Below, one piece after another: positions 8,677 through 17,592 of a stretch of 64,000 nt of DNA (positions are counted from its first letter, which is position 1; each line of letters begins with the position of its first letter). Source of the DNA: Desulfosporosinus metallidurans. GTDB lineage: Bacteria > Bacillota > Desulfitobacteriia > Desulfitobacteriales > Desulfitobacteriaceae. The notes beneath the pieces are model-generated. The model saw only the letters and a list, made by a program, of their open reading frames with translations, ran no database searches and was not told the origin of the DNA. Made by a program: the position numbers and the translations under genes. Location of the stretch: NCBI RefSeq assembly GCF_001936615.1, contig NZ_MLBF01000022.1:1-64000 (forward strand). Direction: 5' to 3'.

Positions 8677-9597
8677 GTGATATTTATCCTTGATGTTTGT
8701 TTATTGGGAACAGGAGGTATGATGCCACTGCCGGATCGCTGGCTATCATCCCTTCTGATAAGGTATCACGGAAGAATGGTTCTAATAGATTGTGGTGAAG
8801 GAACTCAAATCCCTCTGAAAATGATAAAATGGGGTTTCAAAACTATTGATGCAATTCTATTTACCCATTATCATGCGGATCATATAGCAGGATTACCCGG
8901 ACTGCTTCTTACAATAGGTAATTCAGGAAGGGAAGAACCGTTAACTTTGATGGGGCCTCCAGGAATAAAAAAAGTTGTTGAAGGTGTAACTGTCATTTCC
9001 CCTGAATTACCCTACGAGTTGAGATTGATTGAACTATCAGATCTTGAACGTGCCGAAGCATGCATAAGTAATCTTGATATCAAGAGTATCCCCGTTGATC
9101 ATTCTCTTCCTTGCTTATCATATTGTATTGAGCTTAAACGACGGAGTAAATTTGATGTTGAACGTGCTAAGAAATTAGGCGTTCCTATCAACTACTGGAA
9201 CAGTCTTCAGAAAGGTTTGACAATAGCACTTGAAGGAAAGACTGTAAGCCCCGAAATGGTTCTTGGTGAAATAAGAAGGGGGATTAAAGTTAGCTATTGT
9301 ACAGATACGAGGCCAACAGAAGATTTAGTCAAGTTTATTAAAGACTCAGACCTCTTTATTTGTGAAGGGATGTATGGTAATGAGGACAACTTATGTAAAG
9401 CTGTGCAGAAAAAGCATATGATGTTTTCCGAAGCTGGATTACTTGCGAAACAAGGAAGAGCCAAAGAACTCTGGCTTACTCACTATAGTCCATCCTTAAC
9501 AAAGCCAGAAGAATATCTGGAGGCCGTGAAAATAATTTTTACGAATACTATAGCTGGGAGGGATTTGCTCACTACAACAATGAAGTATGTTGATTAG
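8677..9597 (+). CDS. rnz: Ribonuclease Z (MBL-fold tRNA 3' endonuclease family)
   Basis: A 306-residue MBL-fold protein with the zinc motif THYHADHIAGLPG (H64, H66, D68, H69 from this start), downstream HSLPCLSY and SYCTDTRPTE, and a late histidine near THYSPSL. This is the ribonuclease Z/ElaC layout; the enzyme trims tRNA 3' trailers. The start is uncertain. The GTG at 8677 lies inside GAGGTGA, which itself looks like the ribosome binding site, and homologues usually begin at the equivalent of LDVCLLGTGGM. Initiation a few codons later at a non-ATG codon is therefore possible. Confidence 0.85.
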   Translation: MIFILDVCLLGTGGMMPLPDRWLSSLLIRYHGRMVLIDCGEGTQIPLKMIKWGFKTIDAILFTHYHADHIAGLPGLLLTIGNSGREEPLTLMGPPGIKKVVEGVTVISPELPYELRLIELSDLERAEACISNLDIKSIPVDHSLPCLSYCIELKRRSKFDVERAKKLGVPINYWNSLQKGLTIALEGKTVSPEMVLGEIRRGIKVSYCTDTRPTEDLVKFIKDSDLFICEGMYGNEDNLCKAVQKKHMMFSEAGLLAKQGRAKELWLTHYSPSLTKPEEYLEAVKIIFTNTIAGRDLLTTTMKYVD

Positions 9598-9619
9598 ATT
9601 GCCTCCCCATTAGATATCG

Positions 9620-9940
9620 TTATCTCCTATGTCTGCAATCCATCATGACGTTATGATTATAGACCTTTTCAGAAAGTTCTTGCCTAGAAATAGAAGGGTT
9701 TCCATCAGGTAAGTATGAATTAGCATTCACGGAAAGCGGAAAACTATTGGATTCTTTGGTGGTTTGATCGATATAGCCTGAGTTTTTCAGGACAATGTAT
9801 GCTCCTCTAAGCTTTCGGGGTAAAAAATACAAACCCTCAATTTTCAAAGGTTTCCCTGCACCCGGAAGGTTTTTGAAATCACCCCTAGCGATCGCTTCCT
9901 GAATTCTCCGTTCAGTGAAAATACTAAATATATCCTTCAT
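9620..9940 (-). CDS. DUF1992 (DnaJ-homologue C28 conserved domain) protein
   Basis: A 106-residue protein beginning MKDIFSIFTERRIQEAIARG and continuing DFKNLPGAGKPL, the hallmark of the small DUF1992 family of unknown function. The start at 9940 is chosen because GGGGAG lies just upstream and family members start here; a longer frame reaches 10075 but has no conserved residues. After LKNSGY the last 45 residues no longer look like the family, so the C-terminus may have been replaced or have drifted. Confidence 0.72.
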   Translation of the reverse strand: MKDIFSIFTERRIQEAIARGDFKNLPGAGKPLKIEGLYFLPRKLRGAYIVLKNSGYIDQTTKESNSFPLSVNANSYLPDGNPSISRQELSEKVYNHNVMMDCRHRR

Positions 9941-10039
9941 GTTGCTCCCCCCACATCTTACAAATGATATTTGTTTTCGTATTATATGATGAAAGGTACC
10001 CTCATGCACTATATGTCCATTGACGATTGTTTCATTTAT

Positions 10040-10085
10040 AACGAGCAAAATGCTCCGCGTCAATACGCGAAGCACATTGCGCTCG
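10040..10085. repeat. Palindromic repeat, copy 1 (ACGAGCA...TGC.CTCG)
   Basis: An imperfect hairpin around loop CAAT. The 20-base centre TGCTCCGCGTCAATACGCGA is identical to the copy at 11594-11613. It lies upstream of the mntA/hepT pair, and the second copy lies downstream of it. A shorter relative with the same AACGAGCA/TGCTCGTT ends is at 30048-30099. Confidence 0.6.
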
Positions 10086-10243
10086 GCTGGCTATCTTTTG
10101 CTGTAGGCCTTGGTCACAGTATCTTTTTCATCGTCAACGATCTCGGCAGACCGAGTCGCAACTTTACCGGATATATTGCGCTCCTTATTATGCTATTGGT
10201 CATTGCGTATGTTTTGGTGGGTATTATGCTAGTACACATTTAA
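10066..10243 (+). pseudogene. Fragment of a small membrane protein
   Basis: The frame encodes about 55 residues with two hydrophobic segments (GWLSFAVGLGHSIFFIV and YIALLIMLLVIAYVLVGIML) separated by NDLGRPSRNFTG. No start with a ribosome binding site is visible, and the frame upstream runs straight through palindrome copy 1. The most likely reading is a 3' fragment of a two- or three-helix membrane protein truncated at the repeat. I do not recognise the family. Confidence 0.35.
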
Positions 10244-10373
10244 TGTCCAATTGACCATGTCCCGCTTCTGATCGCAAAGCAGTCAGCCCACTGCGTGGAC
10301 TGTAATTTGTTAGGCTGTCATATGATGCTTTTGCTAATTTTTCGCCAAGACAACTATCCCTCGAAGGAATTTT

Positions 10374-10382
10374 TGGTATAAT
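10374..10382 (+). promoter_or_regulatory. Extended -10 promoter of the mntA/hepT pair
   Basis: TGGTATAAT is a consensus extended -10 element, 22 bases before the ATG at 10405. The same motif with identical spacing to an ATG recurs in the mntA remnant at 29942. A good -35 hexamer is not apparent, which fits extended -10 promoters. Confidence 0.55.
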
Positions 10383-10404
10383 GCTTTTAGGGACGGTGGT
10401 AACT

Positions 10405-10866
10405 ATGATTTTTGATAATAAACCTTTGGACTTCAATTTCATTCGCCAAAGACTCAATGATTTACCACATTCATTAGCGTGCCTAAAGCAACAAATCAGC
10501 GCTGTGATTCTCTTCGGCTCATTAGCCACAAACAAGGAAACCCCATTAAGCGATGTAGATTTGGCTGTTTTGTATCATAAAGATCTTAGTACTGATGATC
10601 TCGAAAGTCTTCACAGACAAGTCATGGGAATTATCACTGACCTACTTCAATCTGATGATATTGATGTAATTAATCTGAATACCGCTCCTCTATCCATGCA
10701 GTACGGGGCTATAAAACAATCGAAGATTCTTTTACTTAACAACCGAGTGGAATACATTGACTATTGGGAAAAAACGGTTAAGTATTATCTGGATTTTAAA
10801 CCACTACTTGATGAATCCAACAACACACTACTTGAAACTCTTTCAGGGAGGCCCGTTTATGGATGA
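10405..10866 (+). CDS. mntA: MntA-type nucleotidyltransferase antitoxin
   Basis: A minimal nucleotidyltransferase of about 153 residues with the polymerase-beta signature ILFGSLATNKETPLSDVDLA, containing GS and the paired aspartates DVD. Members AMPylate and thereby inactivate the cognate HEPN RNase toxin. The ATG at 10405 is preferred over one at 10381, which overlaps the -10 element. Its end overlaps the HepT start by 8 bases (ATGGATGA), so the two are translationally coupled. A broken copy of its promoter and first codons lies at 29942-30006. Confidence 0.85.
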   Translation: MIFDNKPLDFNFIRQRLNDLPHSLACLKQQISAVILFGSLATNKETPLSDVDLAVLYHKDLSTDDLESLHRQVMGIITDLLQSDDIDVINLNTAPLSMQYGAIKQSKILLLNNRVEYIDYWEKTVKYYLDFKPLLDESNNTLLETLSGRPVYG

Positions 10867-11272
10867 AAAACTTGCTTTTCAAATGCGTCAAATCTCAAAG
10901 AATCTCGGACGGTTGAAAGAAGTCGCTAAAACATCCCGTGAAGATTATTTGAATAATTCAATATTACAGAGTGCCTCTGAGCGTTATCTGCAATTATGTA
11001 TCGAATCCTGCATCAATTTAGGGAATCGTCTTATTTCCATTCTTCAAGTGGATCAACAATTCGACGCTCCCAAAACTTATGCGGACGTTTTTCGTGAATT
11101 AGAAAAGCATAGAATAACTCAAAACTTAGAACCTGCTATGATCGAGATAACTAAATTTCGCAACCGGCTAGTCCATGTCTATTGGGAAATTTCTCCTGAG
11201 GTGGTCTATAATATTATTCATGGCAATCTTGAAGACATCAACCGATATCTCAGCAGATTGCCCTCTATGTAA
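10859..11272 (+). CDS. hepT: HepT-type HEPN RNase toxin
   Basis: About 137 residues, all-helical, with the HEPN catalytic motif RX4HXY in FRNRLVHVYW near residue 105. It is expected to be an RNase toxin neutralised by tri-AMPylation of the motif tyrosine by MntA. The start at 10859 follows AGGGAGG and overlaps the antitoxin gene. Such pairs stabilise mobile DNA and can act as abortive anti-phage systems. Confidence 0.85.
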   Translation: MDEKLAFQMRQISKNLGRLKEVAKTSREDYLNNSILQSASERYLQLCIESCINLGNRLISILQVDQQFDAPKTYADVFRELEKHRITQNLEPAMIEITKFRNRLVHVYWEISPEVVYNIIHGNLEDINRYLSRLPSM

Positions 11273-11582
11273 CTGAGAATAATCTGTAAAAGATTATCTG
11301 TAAATCTTAATTCCAGAACACCGGTCTTTCAAACTCCCCCCCTATTGCCCTGTTTCTTTACAGTTTCATTGTTCTTGGACTAGCCTTATATGTCCCGATT
11401 AGAAAATTTCCACGTATGGTTAACATGATTCGTCCCCCCTTCCCTGAATCAGGTTAACGTAAAGATCTTCCAGCGAAATATGCCTTGAAGTGAGGGAATA
11501 TAGTTGTCCACCGTGTTTTACAACCTCATCCGCTAAACGTGGAATGTCCAAGCGATTCTATAGATAGATATCCACCCCATAT

Positions 11583-11628
11583 AACGAGCAGGGTGCTCCG
11601 CGTCAATACGCGAGGCACCTTGCTCGTT
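11583..11628. repeat. Palindromic repeat, copy 2
   Basis: Arms AACGAGCA and TGCTCGTT with further pairing around loop CAAT form a long imperfect hairpin. It shares an identical 20-base core with 10051-10070. It directly abuts the stop codon of the dbpA remnant, so it may have served as that gene's terminator. Its placement with copy 1 brackets the mntA/hepT module. Confidence 0.6.
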
Positions 11629-11990
11629 TACCTGTCCGCTTTGCTTACCTTCCGAAGCCGACCCTTAATCGAAGTGTTTTGCAGCTCTTGCAGCACTAAC
11701 TCACCTTTATTATTTAAGATTTCGACAAAAGTTGATACATCCAAGATATTGATGATCCCGATCAGCCGCGGTTATGCCTTGAATACTGCAAAGTGTGCCG
11801 ACAATATCGCCCGATCTCATCTTGGTTTTCTTCCCTGCATTCACATGAATTTTCATAATTTCAGTGCTCAGCTGCGCGCCCTTTGCTTCTTTGAATTCTG
11901 GCAACGTATTGGTTTTCGCCATAAAGTCTTGTTTGGCTTGATGCACCATCTCTTCTTCCGGTCTTTCCTTCAAAAGAATCTCTTGTGACC
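11628..11990 (-). pseudogene. dbpA: 3' remnant of a DbpA-type DEAD-box RNA helicase (frameshifted)
   Basis: Minus-strand frames encode EILLKERPEEEMVHQAKQ, then VNAGKKTKMRSGDIVGTLCS, the C-terminal RNA-binding domain of DbpA-type helicases. Near 11765 the frame shifts by one base, and the tail resumes as IGIINILDVSTFVEIL and GRLRKVSKADR before a stop at 11628. The helicase core is missing; the sequence breaks near 11990, where the opposite-strand radical-SAM remnant begins. It is non-functional. Confidence 0.7.
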
Positions 11991-11994
11991 TCGT

Positions 11995-12370
11995 AAAATT
12001 CCGTCATGCTTCTAAATTTGTCCCGGCCGGACAGAGCACTCAGCTTATTGTGGGGGCGACTCCCGACACAGACCATAAAATATTAACCCTAACCGAAGGG
12101 CTTTACAGAAAATACCGTCTTAAAAGGGTCTTTTTCTCTGCCTATATGCCAGTAGCGGAGCATTCACTGCTACCTTCTATAGATGTTAAACCACCACTCC
12201 TGAGTGAGCATCGGCTTTATCAGGCTGACTGGCTTTTACGGTTTTATGGCTTTGAAGCAAAAGAACTGCTTGATGAACAAAATCCGAATTTCAATCTACA
12301 GGTTGATCCCAAATGCAATTGGGCACTCAACCATTTGGAGAAGATAAAACCCACCGTATGGCCTTAATTT
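11995..12370 (+). pseudogene. 3' remnant of a radical-SAM putative DNA modification/repair protein (TIGR03916 type)
   Basis: The frame reads FRHASKFVPAGQSTQLIVGA, then LTEGLYRKYRLKRVFFSAYM and PPLLSEHRLYQADWLLRFYG, features of the C-terminal part of the TIGR03916 radical-SAM family. The N-terminal iron-sulfur cluster region is absent, and the frame closes shortly after WALNHLEKI. It then passes into the C-terminus of its usual partner gene, so the two genes have been truncated and partly fused. Confidence 0.6.
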
Positions 12371-12675
12371 ATCGGTCACAAAAAGCGGAGCTGATGTTTG
12401 TCGATGAGTTAACGTTGCCAGAAGTTAATAGTACTGAAGTTGAGTACCGTCGATTATGGAAGCAATTCTATAAGACAATTGCCATTGAAGGGAGAAATAA
12501 CCCAAGGTGTCGTATGACTCTGATGCCAAAACGGTATTGGGGTCATAATGCCTTAAAATCTGTTCTGTCATCATATGCTTTTAGCATTACTCAATTTCTA
12601 AGTCAATATCCTTATACATTTCGGACTTTTCCTCGATTTGAAAAGGCACCATTGAAACAAACGATATTTCGATAA
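12355..12675 (+). pseudogene. 3' remnant of the DUF4130 (TIGR03915) partner of the radical-SAM protein
   Basis: MALIYRSQKAELMFVDEL, then EVEYRRLWKQFYKTIAIEGR and RCRMTLMPKRYWGH match the C-terminal DUF4130 domain of the partner that is normally next to the TIGR03916 radical-SAM gene. Only about 85 residues resemble the family; the rest is absent. After KRYWGH the sequence is no longer recognisable. Confidence 0.55.
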
Positions 12676-12985
12676 TTTAATAGTGATCTAGCAATAAACA
12701 GACTGGTGTTATTGTGAAGTGCCATCTCCCAGGGCTTTGCAACAACAAACTGTGGGAGAAGAACGGTTATTACATCTCCTGGTCTTGAGGCATGTTCATT
12801 TGACTTAATATACTCGGTAAGGGGGCCCACAATATCACGATACGCTGATTGTTTGATAACAAGAGGAACATCTGTCTTAAGTTTTGCTCATTTATTTCGC
12901 AGTTTATCTGCTTCCCCTTCATAGGTTTCTATATTGAAAACCTCAACCTCGTTTGGACAAGCTCTTTGCATAACGAAGCGTTTTT
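12660..12985 (-). pseudogene. 3' remnant of an APC-family amino acid permease
   Basis: The minus strand encodes EVEVFNIETYEGEADKLRNK, a TGA stop, then AKLKTDVPLVIKQSAYRDIV and GPLTEYIKS, followed by VITVLLPQFVVAKPWEMALH and NNTSLFIARSLLNYRNIV. This is the cytoplasmic C-terminal domain seen on some APC permeases. The TGA stands where tryptophan is usual. The membrane part is gone. Confidence 0.6.
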
Positions 12986-13302
12986 ATCACCATGACATCA
13001 TGCTCTACGAACAATATAAAAATTCCATACTATAAACCAACCTGTCTCTCATATTCTAAGTAGTAAACATACCGTTTAGGCTATCACATTGCCTGACTTG
13101 GTCTTGCCAGAAAAGCCAGTTGAAAATAAGTAAATCTCTCTCTCTTAATTTTTTAATAAATGAATCTTGATTACAGTATGTCTTTATGAGATCATTTTCT
13201 AAAATGCTATCATATATTGTCCGGTGTGATCCCTACTCAAATCCATATTCTTTCTATGTCCCTTATTCTCCATCGTCCCACGGATCAAAAATACCGTGTG
13301 GT
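12986..13302. other. Intergenic stretch without recognised gene
   Basis: AT-rich sequence. A short plus-strand run ending in LPDLVLPEKPVENK before a stop at about 13133 could be the tail of another lost gene, but it is too short to assign. I see no promoter or RNA here with confidence. Confidence 0.3.
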
Positions 13303-14262
13303 CTATTTATCTATATAATACAGCTTATCCGCTTCATCTGAAGTAATTATCAAGTCTGCGGCTTCGAGGCTTTCACGCAATTGAAGGGGTGTTCTCGATC
13401 CGATTATTGGCACCGCGGAGAGCCGATTGCAAGTGATATAAATCAGAGATGCCGCCGTTAAAGAGATACCGTGGTTTACAGCAAATGCTTTTAAGACTTC
13501 AAGTCTTTTCAGATTATCCTCACTGCCAAATCGTTTACGGGTTTTTTCACTCAGTGCGTCAAGGCCGCCCTTTGCAACTTTTGGGAAAAACCCCTGCGCT
13601 TGCGAAGCATACACAAAGATCGGCAGGCTTCTATTTTCATAGTACTCATATTCTATTTCATCCATAATTACTATATCGTAATCCTGATATATATCTTCGC
13701 TGGTATGAGCTAGGCTCCACTGAATTTGACTTGATGAGAAGCCGCATAAACCTTTTTGAGCCGCGTATTTATTCGCCTGTTCTATCCGGTCAGAGTACCA
13801 GTTCGAGCAGCCAGCCATCCTGATTTTGCCCTCTTTTATGAAGGTGTTAATGTTCTCAACGATTTCATCAACAGTGCGTGACGGGTCATCTCTGTGTAAC
13901 CAGTAAATATCGATACAGTCGGTTTTTAGAGCTTTAAGGCTAAGATTCAGATCATACTCCATATCTTTTCTCGACAGTCTACTTTGGGACATATCGTCTT
14001 TTGGTGGATGACAGCCTTTAGAAGACAGTACTATATTACTGCGTTTCCCTGTTTTCTCCAGCCATCGACCTATTACTTCTTCACTTTTGCCTCCGCTATA
14101 AACCCTTGCCGTATCGATGAAGTTTCCACCAGCATCCGTGAATATATCCAAAAGATAAAAAAACTCAGCGTCTGTCAGACTTAATGCGAGTTTGTCTGTT
14201 CCCATTGCTAGTTTTGAAACTTTCAAGTCAAGGCCATTGCCGTTTAGATTTAAGTACCTCAC
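13303..14262 (-). CDS. Aldo/keto reductase
   Basis: A 319-residue TIM-barrel NADPH oxidoreductase. The catalytic tetrad is visible as NFIDTARVYSGG (Asp and Tyr), VLSSKG (Lys) and IYWLHRDD (His). The C-terminal SAVPIIGSRTPLQL binds the cofactor phosphate. It reduces an aldehyde or ketone to an alcohol. As the last gene of the sugar cluster it is well placed to reduce the aldehyde left by aldol cleavage; if the substrate is sulfolactaldehyde, the product would be dihydroxypropanesulfonate for export. That role is inferred from context only. Confidence 0.85.
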   Translation of the reverse strand: MRYLNLNGNGLDLKVSKLAMGTDKLALSLTDAEFFYLLDIFTDAGGNFIDTARVYSGGKSEEVIGRWLEKTGKRSNIVLSSKGCHPPKDDMSQSRLSRKDMEYDLNLSLKALKTDCIDIYWLHRDDPSRTVDEIVENINTFIKEGKIRMAGCSNWYSDRIEQANKYAAQKGLCGFSSSQIQWSLAHTSEDIYQDYDIVIMDEIEYEYYENRSLPIFVYASQAQGFFPKVAKGGLDALSEKTRKRFGSEDNLKRLEVLKAFAVNHGISLTAASLIYITCNRLSAVPIIGSRTPLQLRESLEAADLIITSDEADKLYYIDK

Positions 14263-14315
14263 GTATCAATTCCTTCTTTTATCTTAATCTATCTCTCGAT
14301 GAAATTACCTAAAAA

Positions 14316-15410
14316 TCATTTCGGAGGAAAACACAATATTGCCTCTAGAGGCTCGCCACCTGCCTCGAAGCTTATTGTATCAACAGATGCAGGGATAAAG
14401 ACCAGGTCGCCTCTGCAAACGTCAAATTTATCGTTACCGCTTCCTATACATCCGCCGCCTTCAGATATAATGGCGATGCAATATCTGCCGTTCATCTTTC
14501 GGTCCAATCCTTGCCTAACGATAACTCTCTGCATCTCAAAGAGCTCTGTTGCTTCTCTATTGATCAGTGCCCATTGTTCTGCACTCTGATCACGGCTAAG
14601 CAACTTTGGAGTCAAACGCCATCGTTTAACAACTTCAGCTTCAGTATAACAATCGTAATGGAAACAGTCGAACATCTTATCAAATCCGATGCCTTGATGA
14701 CAATGCTCATCAGGGAATACTATGCCCTGCTGGGTCTTCCTCTCAACCCTCATTGTGTAATCGGTCGGCTCCTGTATCTCAATAAGAAAACAACCAGTTC
14801 CGATTGCATGAGGAACGCCGCCCTCTATAAGATAAACTTCCCCCGGCTTAACCGCAAGTTTATTCAGCGCATTAAGCATGCCGTCTATATCCTGCTTATC
14901 AAAAAGCATTCTCCATTTTTCTTTTGTCATCCCAGGCTTGAAGCCAATCAAAACATACGGCTCCTGTCCGTCTATTTCTCGACCGCCTATAATGTACCAA
15001 GCCTCAGTTTTTCCATAGTCCGACGACATTACGTTTTTTGCAAATTCCTTATCCGGATGAACCTGGATTATGAGGCGGCTGAGAGAATCAATCATCTTAA
15101 CAAGTACTGCCATGTTGCAGCCGTATTTCTCAAAATGACCTCTGCCTAGAAACGATACCGGATCCTGCTCAATCAGCTCTTTAAGGAGCGGGCCGCCGCC
15201 AAGCATGCTGACCCTGCTTAAGCCTTCCTCCGTTTTACTCTCTCTGCCGGGATTCCTGGCCTTAATCGATGATGCTACCCATTCCTCGGGGAAATTGCCG
15301 TCCTGAGGTGCCTGTGCGTAGTGCCATTCCTCCAGCAATTTACCTCCCTTGTATGCCCGCCACACCCTCGTAGGCTCAAGTTTCAGAATACCAGAACTAT
15401 AGGGTATCAT
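14316..15410 (-). CDS. manA: Mannose-6-phosphate isomerase, class I
   Basis: About 364 residues of cupin-type phosphomannose isomerase. Zinc ligands are recognisable in LIIQVHPDKE, KTEAWYIIGG and GGVPHAIGTG. The arginine-bearing DYTMRVERKTQQG follows. A longer frame starts at 15485 and overlaps the GPI gene by 11 bases, but the ATG at 15410 has GGAG 10 bases upstream and aligns with family N-termini (ILKLEPTRVWRAYKGG). It interconverts aldose and ketose 6-phosphates through zinc. In this cluster it may act on a 6-sulfo-mannose analogue or feed mannose epimers to the ketose. Confidence 0.88.
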   Translation of the reverse strand: MIPYSSGILKLEPTRVWRAYKGGKLLEEWHYAQAPQDGNFPEEWVASSIKARNPGRESKTEEGLSRVSMLGGGPLLKELIEQDPVSFLGRGHFEKYGCNMAVLVKMIDSLSRLIIQVHPDKEFAKNVMSSDYGKTEAWYIIGGREIDGQEPYVLIGFKPGMTKEKWRMLFDKQDIDGMLNALNKLAVKPGEVYLIEGGVPHAIGTGCFLIEIQEPTDYTMRVERKTQQGIVFPDEHCHQGIGFDKMFDCFHYDCYTEAEVVKRWRLTPKLLSRDQSAEQWALINREATELFEMQRVIVRQGLDRKMNGRYCIAIISEGGGCIGSGNDKFDVCRGDLVFIPASVDTISFEAGGEPLEAILCFPPK

Positions 15411-15474
15411 GTTCAGACATCTCCGTTCATTTAGCAGTGATTCCTCACATTTTGCCGAATTCTTCAGGTGCAAA

Positions 15475-16740
15475 TCATTTGCCAAGGGCCTTAAACATGT
15501 TTTTCTTATAGTCCTCTACCCCCCCCTGGTCAAAGGGATTTACTTTAAGCATTTTTCCGGACAAGTAGACCGCAAACATAAACATATAAAACATCTGACC
15601 GAAATAATATTCATCTAATTTCGGTATCGTCAATTTCATGCAAGGAATCCCGCCCTTATCGTGAGCATCGAAAGTCGATTGCAAGGCAATTTTATTGATA
15701 TTCCAAAGATCATTACCCTCCAAATAATCGAAGTAATCTTTTTTGTCATCACCGGCTATGATAAGACTGCTGTCTCTCTCGGTAACATCAAGAAAGGTTT
15801 CAAAGATCATTCTTCTACCCTCCTGCACAAACTGCCCGATTGAATGCAAATCTTCAGAGAAGTTTCCGACGACAGGATATACTCCCTTGCCGTCTTTGCC
15901 TTCGCTCTCAGCTAGCATCTGTATCCACCATCTGCTGAAGTAGTAAAACCTCGGCTCAAAAAACGACATCATCTCCAAACGATAATCCTTTTGTTGCAAT
16001 AAATTACGATACGCCGCATAGCGAAAGGCTATGTTTTCTTCAGCCGGCTCGACCGAAAGGCGCTCTCTCATTTCCTTTGCTCCCTGTACCAGCTTAGCAA
16101 TGTCAATACCGGCAACAGCCATGGGATAGAGCCCGACATCACACAGCGCGGAATACCTGCCGCCTATATTCTCCGGGAAGGTAAAGAAAGTATACCCGTT
16201 ATCAAGGGCCAATTGATACAGAGAGCTACCTTTTGTCCCTGTCACCGCGATCCTACCGGCAGCCCCGCTACCATAGCGTTTCTCGAGATATTGACGCAGC
16301 ACTCTGAAGCTAACACCTGGCTCTATAGTTTCGAAATTTTTTGCAATCGCATCTATATAAACAGATTTGCCCTCCAAAGCTTTAAGCAATTTATTCATAT
16401 AATCTGCAGAGAGGTTATTACCCGCGTAGAGTATCTCAGGTGCATTCTCCTGCGGCAGAGCCGAGATAGCTGCCCTCGCCGCCTGATTTGAGCCACCGAC
16501 GCCAATCAGTACAAAGACATCCGCATCGTTCCGTACTTCGTTCGCCTTATCCTGAATTCTTTTTAGGGCAACCTCTCCTGCCCATTCATCGATATCAAGC
16601 CAGCCAAGGCTATTTTCGTAGATTTTTTCTTTTGAAAGAGCTTCATCTAAGTAATGCGTGTGTTTTTGGGTAAAGTTCTCTATCGCGTCCAAGTTTAATA
16701 ATTTTGACTGGTCACCCAAAGAAATTTCTATTTTCTTCAT
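15475..16740 (-). CDS. pgi: Glucose-6-phosphate isomerase
   Basis: The 421-residue protein has the phosphoglucose isomerase SIS fold, with VFVLIGVGGSNQAARA (sugar-phosphate loop), IAVTGTKGSS and PENIGGRYSALCDVG, the latter carrying the Arg and Gly motif near the active site. Length is slightly below the usual 440-450. It converts aldose to ketose. The gene lies between a TauE/SafE exporter and PMI, and its 3' end is close to or overlaps PMI. A role on glucose 6-phosphate or on sulfoquinovose is equally compatible with sequence; the latter is suggested only by neighbours. Confidence 0.87.
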   Translation of the reverse strand: MKKIEISLGDQSKLLNLDAIENFTQKHTHYLDEALSKEKIYENSLGWLDIDEWAGEVALKRIQDKANEVRNDADVFVLIGVGGSNQAARAAISALPQENAPEILYAGNNLSADYMNKLLKALEGKSVYIDAIAKNFETIEPGVSFRVLRQYLEKRYGSGAAGRIAVTGTKGSSLYQLALDNGYTFFTFPENIGGRYSALCDVGLYPMAVAGIDIAKLVQGAKEMRERLSVEPAEENIAFRYAAYRNLLQQKDYRLEMMSFFEPRFYYFSRWWIQMLAESEGKDGKGVYPVVGNFSEDLHSIGQFVQEGRRMIFETFLDVTERDSSLIIAGDDKKDYFDYLEGNDLWNINKIALQSTFDAHDKGGIPCMKLTIPKLDEYYFGQMFYMFMFAVYLSGKMLKVNPFDQGGVEDYKKNMFKALGK

Positions 16741-16800
16741 GACATACGGCCTCCACCATTTTATATTTAAATAAGTTTCGCTTACCTACCCTATCCGCAG

Positions 16801-17520
16801 TTAACCAAATATCAATAACATCAAGCCAAACACAGCCATTGACTGATAGACGGCTTTTTTAATCGTATTAATGGAGAACTTCTTGAATAGATACATGCCC
16901 GCAAAAATGCCTAGTACCAAGCCGCCCGTGGCAGCGAGGCTGAATTTGGCAATGTCTAAGCTAAAGTTACCCATTGCCAAATGCATACCCAGCACACTGA
17001 TCGAGCTCAAGGAGAAGTAAAACTGGATAGTTGCGTTATACTCAAGCTTGTCATCGGTGGACGACAGGAAATAGACAACCATAGGTGGACCACCAACGTT
17101 AAAGAGTCCGTTAAGTATCCCGCTAATTGCTCCTGCAAGCAAGCCTTTTGCAGGGGTCGGCTTTATTTTGATTCTTTCACTGAATAAGAAGAAGTAAAGC
17201 GACATCAGAAACAATACTCCTCCAAGCGCTCTGCGTAAAATAGCGTCGCCACTTGACACTAGAAGAAAAACACCCAAAGTCCCCGTTATAAAGGATGAAA
17301 TCGTGGGAAATATCAGCATCTTGAGGTTAATATGTTTTCGCAATTTGATGGATATGTAAATAACCATCAAAAACGCTGAAAAAACTTCAACTGCCGCCGC
17401 AACTTTAAACGGAATGAAAAATGGCCAAAGCGCCATGCAGACAATTGCAAAGCCAAAACCTGTCGATGTTTGCAACATGCTGCCGAGAAACGCAATAATC
17501 CCAACCCACAAATAAGTCAT
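16801..17520 (-). CDS. TauE/SafE family sulfite/organosulfonate exporter
   Basis: A 239-residue polytopic membrane protein with about eight hydrophobic segments. The duplicated family signatures are visible: GSMLQTSTGFGFAIVCMALW at the N-terminus and GLFNVGGPPMVVYFLSS in the second half. Family members export sulfite, sulfoacetate or C3-sulfonates such as dihydroxypropanesulfonate. Its position between the LarA-like and GPI genes of the sugar cluster is the main clue that the cluster handles a sulfonated sugar. Confidence 0.85.
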   Translation of the reverse strand: MTYLWVGIIAFLGSMLQTSTGFGFAIVCMALWPFFIPFKVAAAVEVFSAFLMVIYISIKLRKHINLKMLIFPTISSFITGTLGVFLLVSSGDAILRRALGGVLFLMSLYFFLFSERIKIKPTPAKGLLAGAISGILNGLFNVGGPPMVVYFLSSTDDKLEYNATIQFYFSLSSISVLGMHLAMGNFSLDIAKFSLAATGGLVLGIFAGMYLFKKFSINTIKKAVYQSMAVFGLMLLIFG

Positions 17521-17592
17521 TTACTCTCCTCAATATCTGCTATATATCTCTATCACAAAGCATCCATTAATCTATAGTTGCTGTGAATAATA

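Noticed and set aside
11539..11988. Plus-strand 149-residue frame
   Set aside because: Antisense to the DbpA C-terminal remnant and running through palindrome copy 2; no family resemblance.
11861..12076. Minus-strand frame that seems to extend the helicase remnant upstream
   Set aside because: Its upper part is antisense to the radical-SAM remnant; the helicase-like residues end near 11990.
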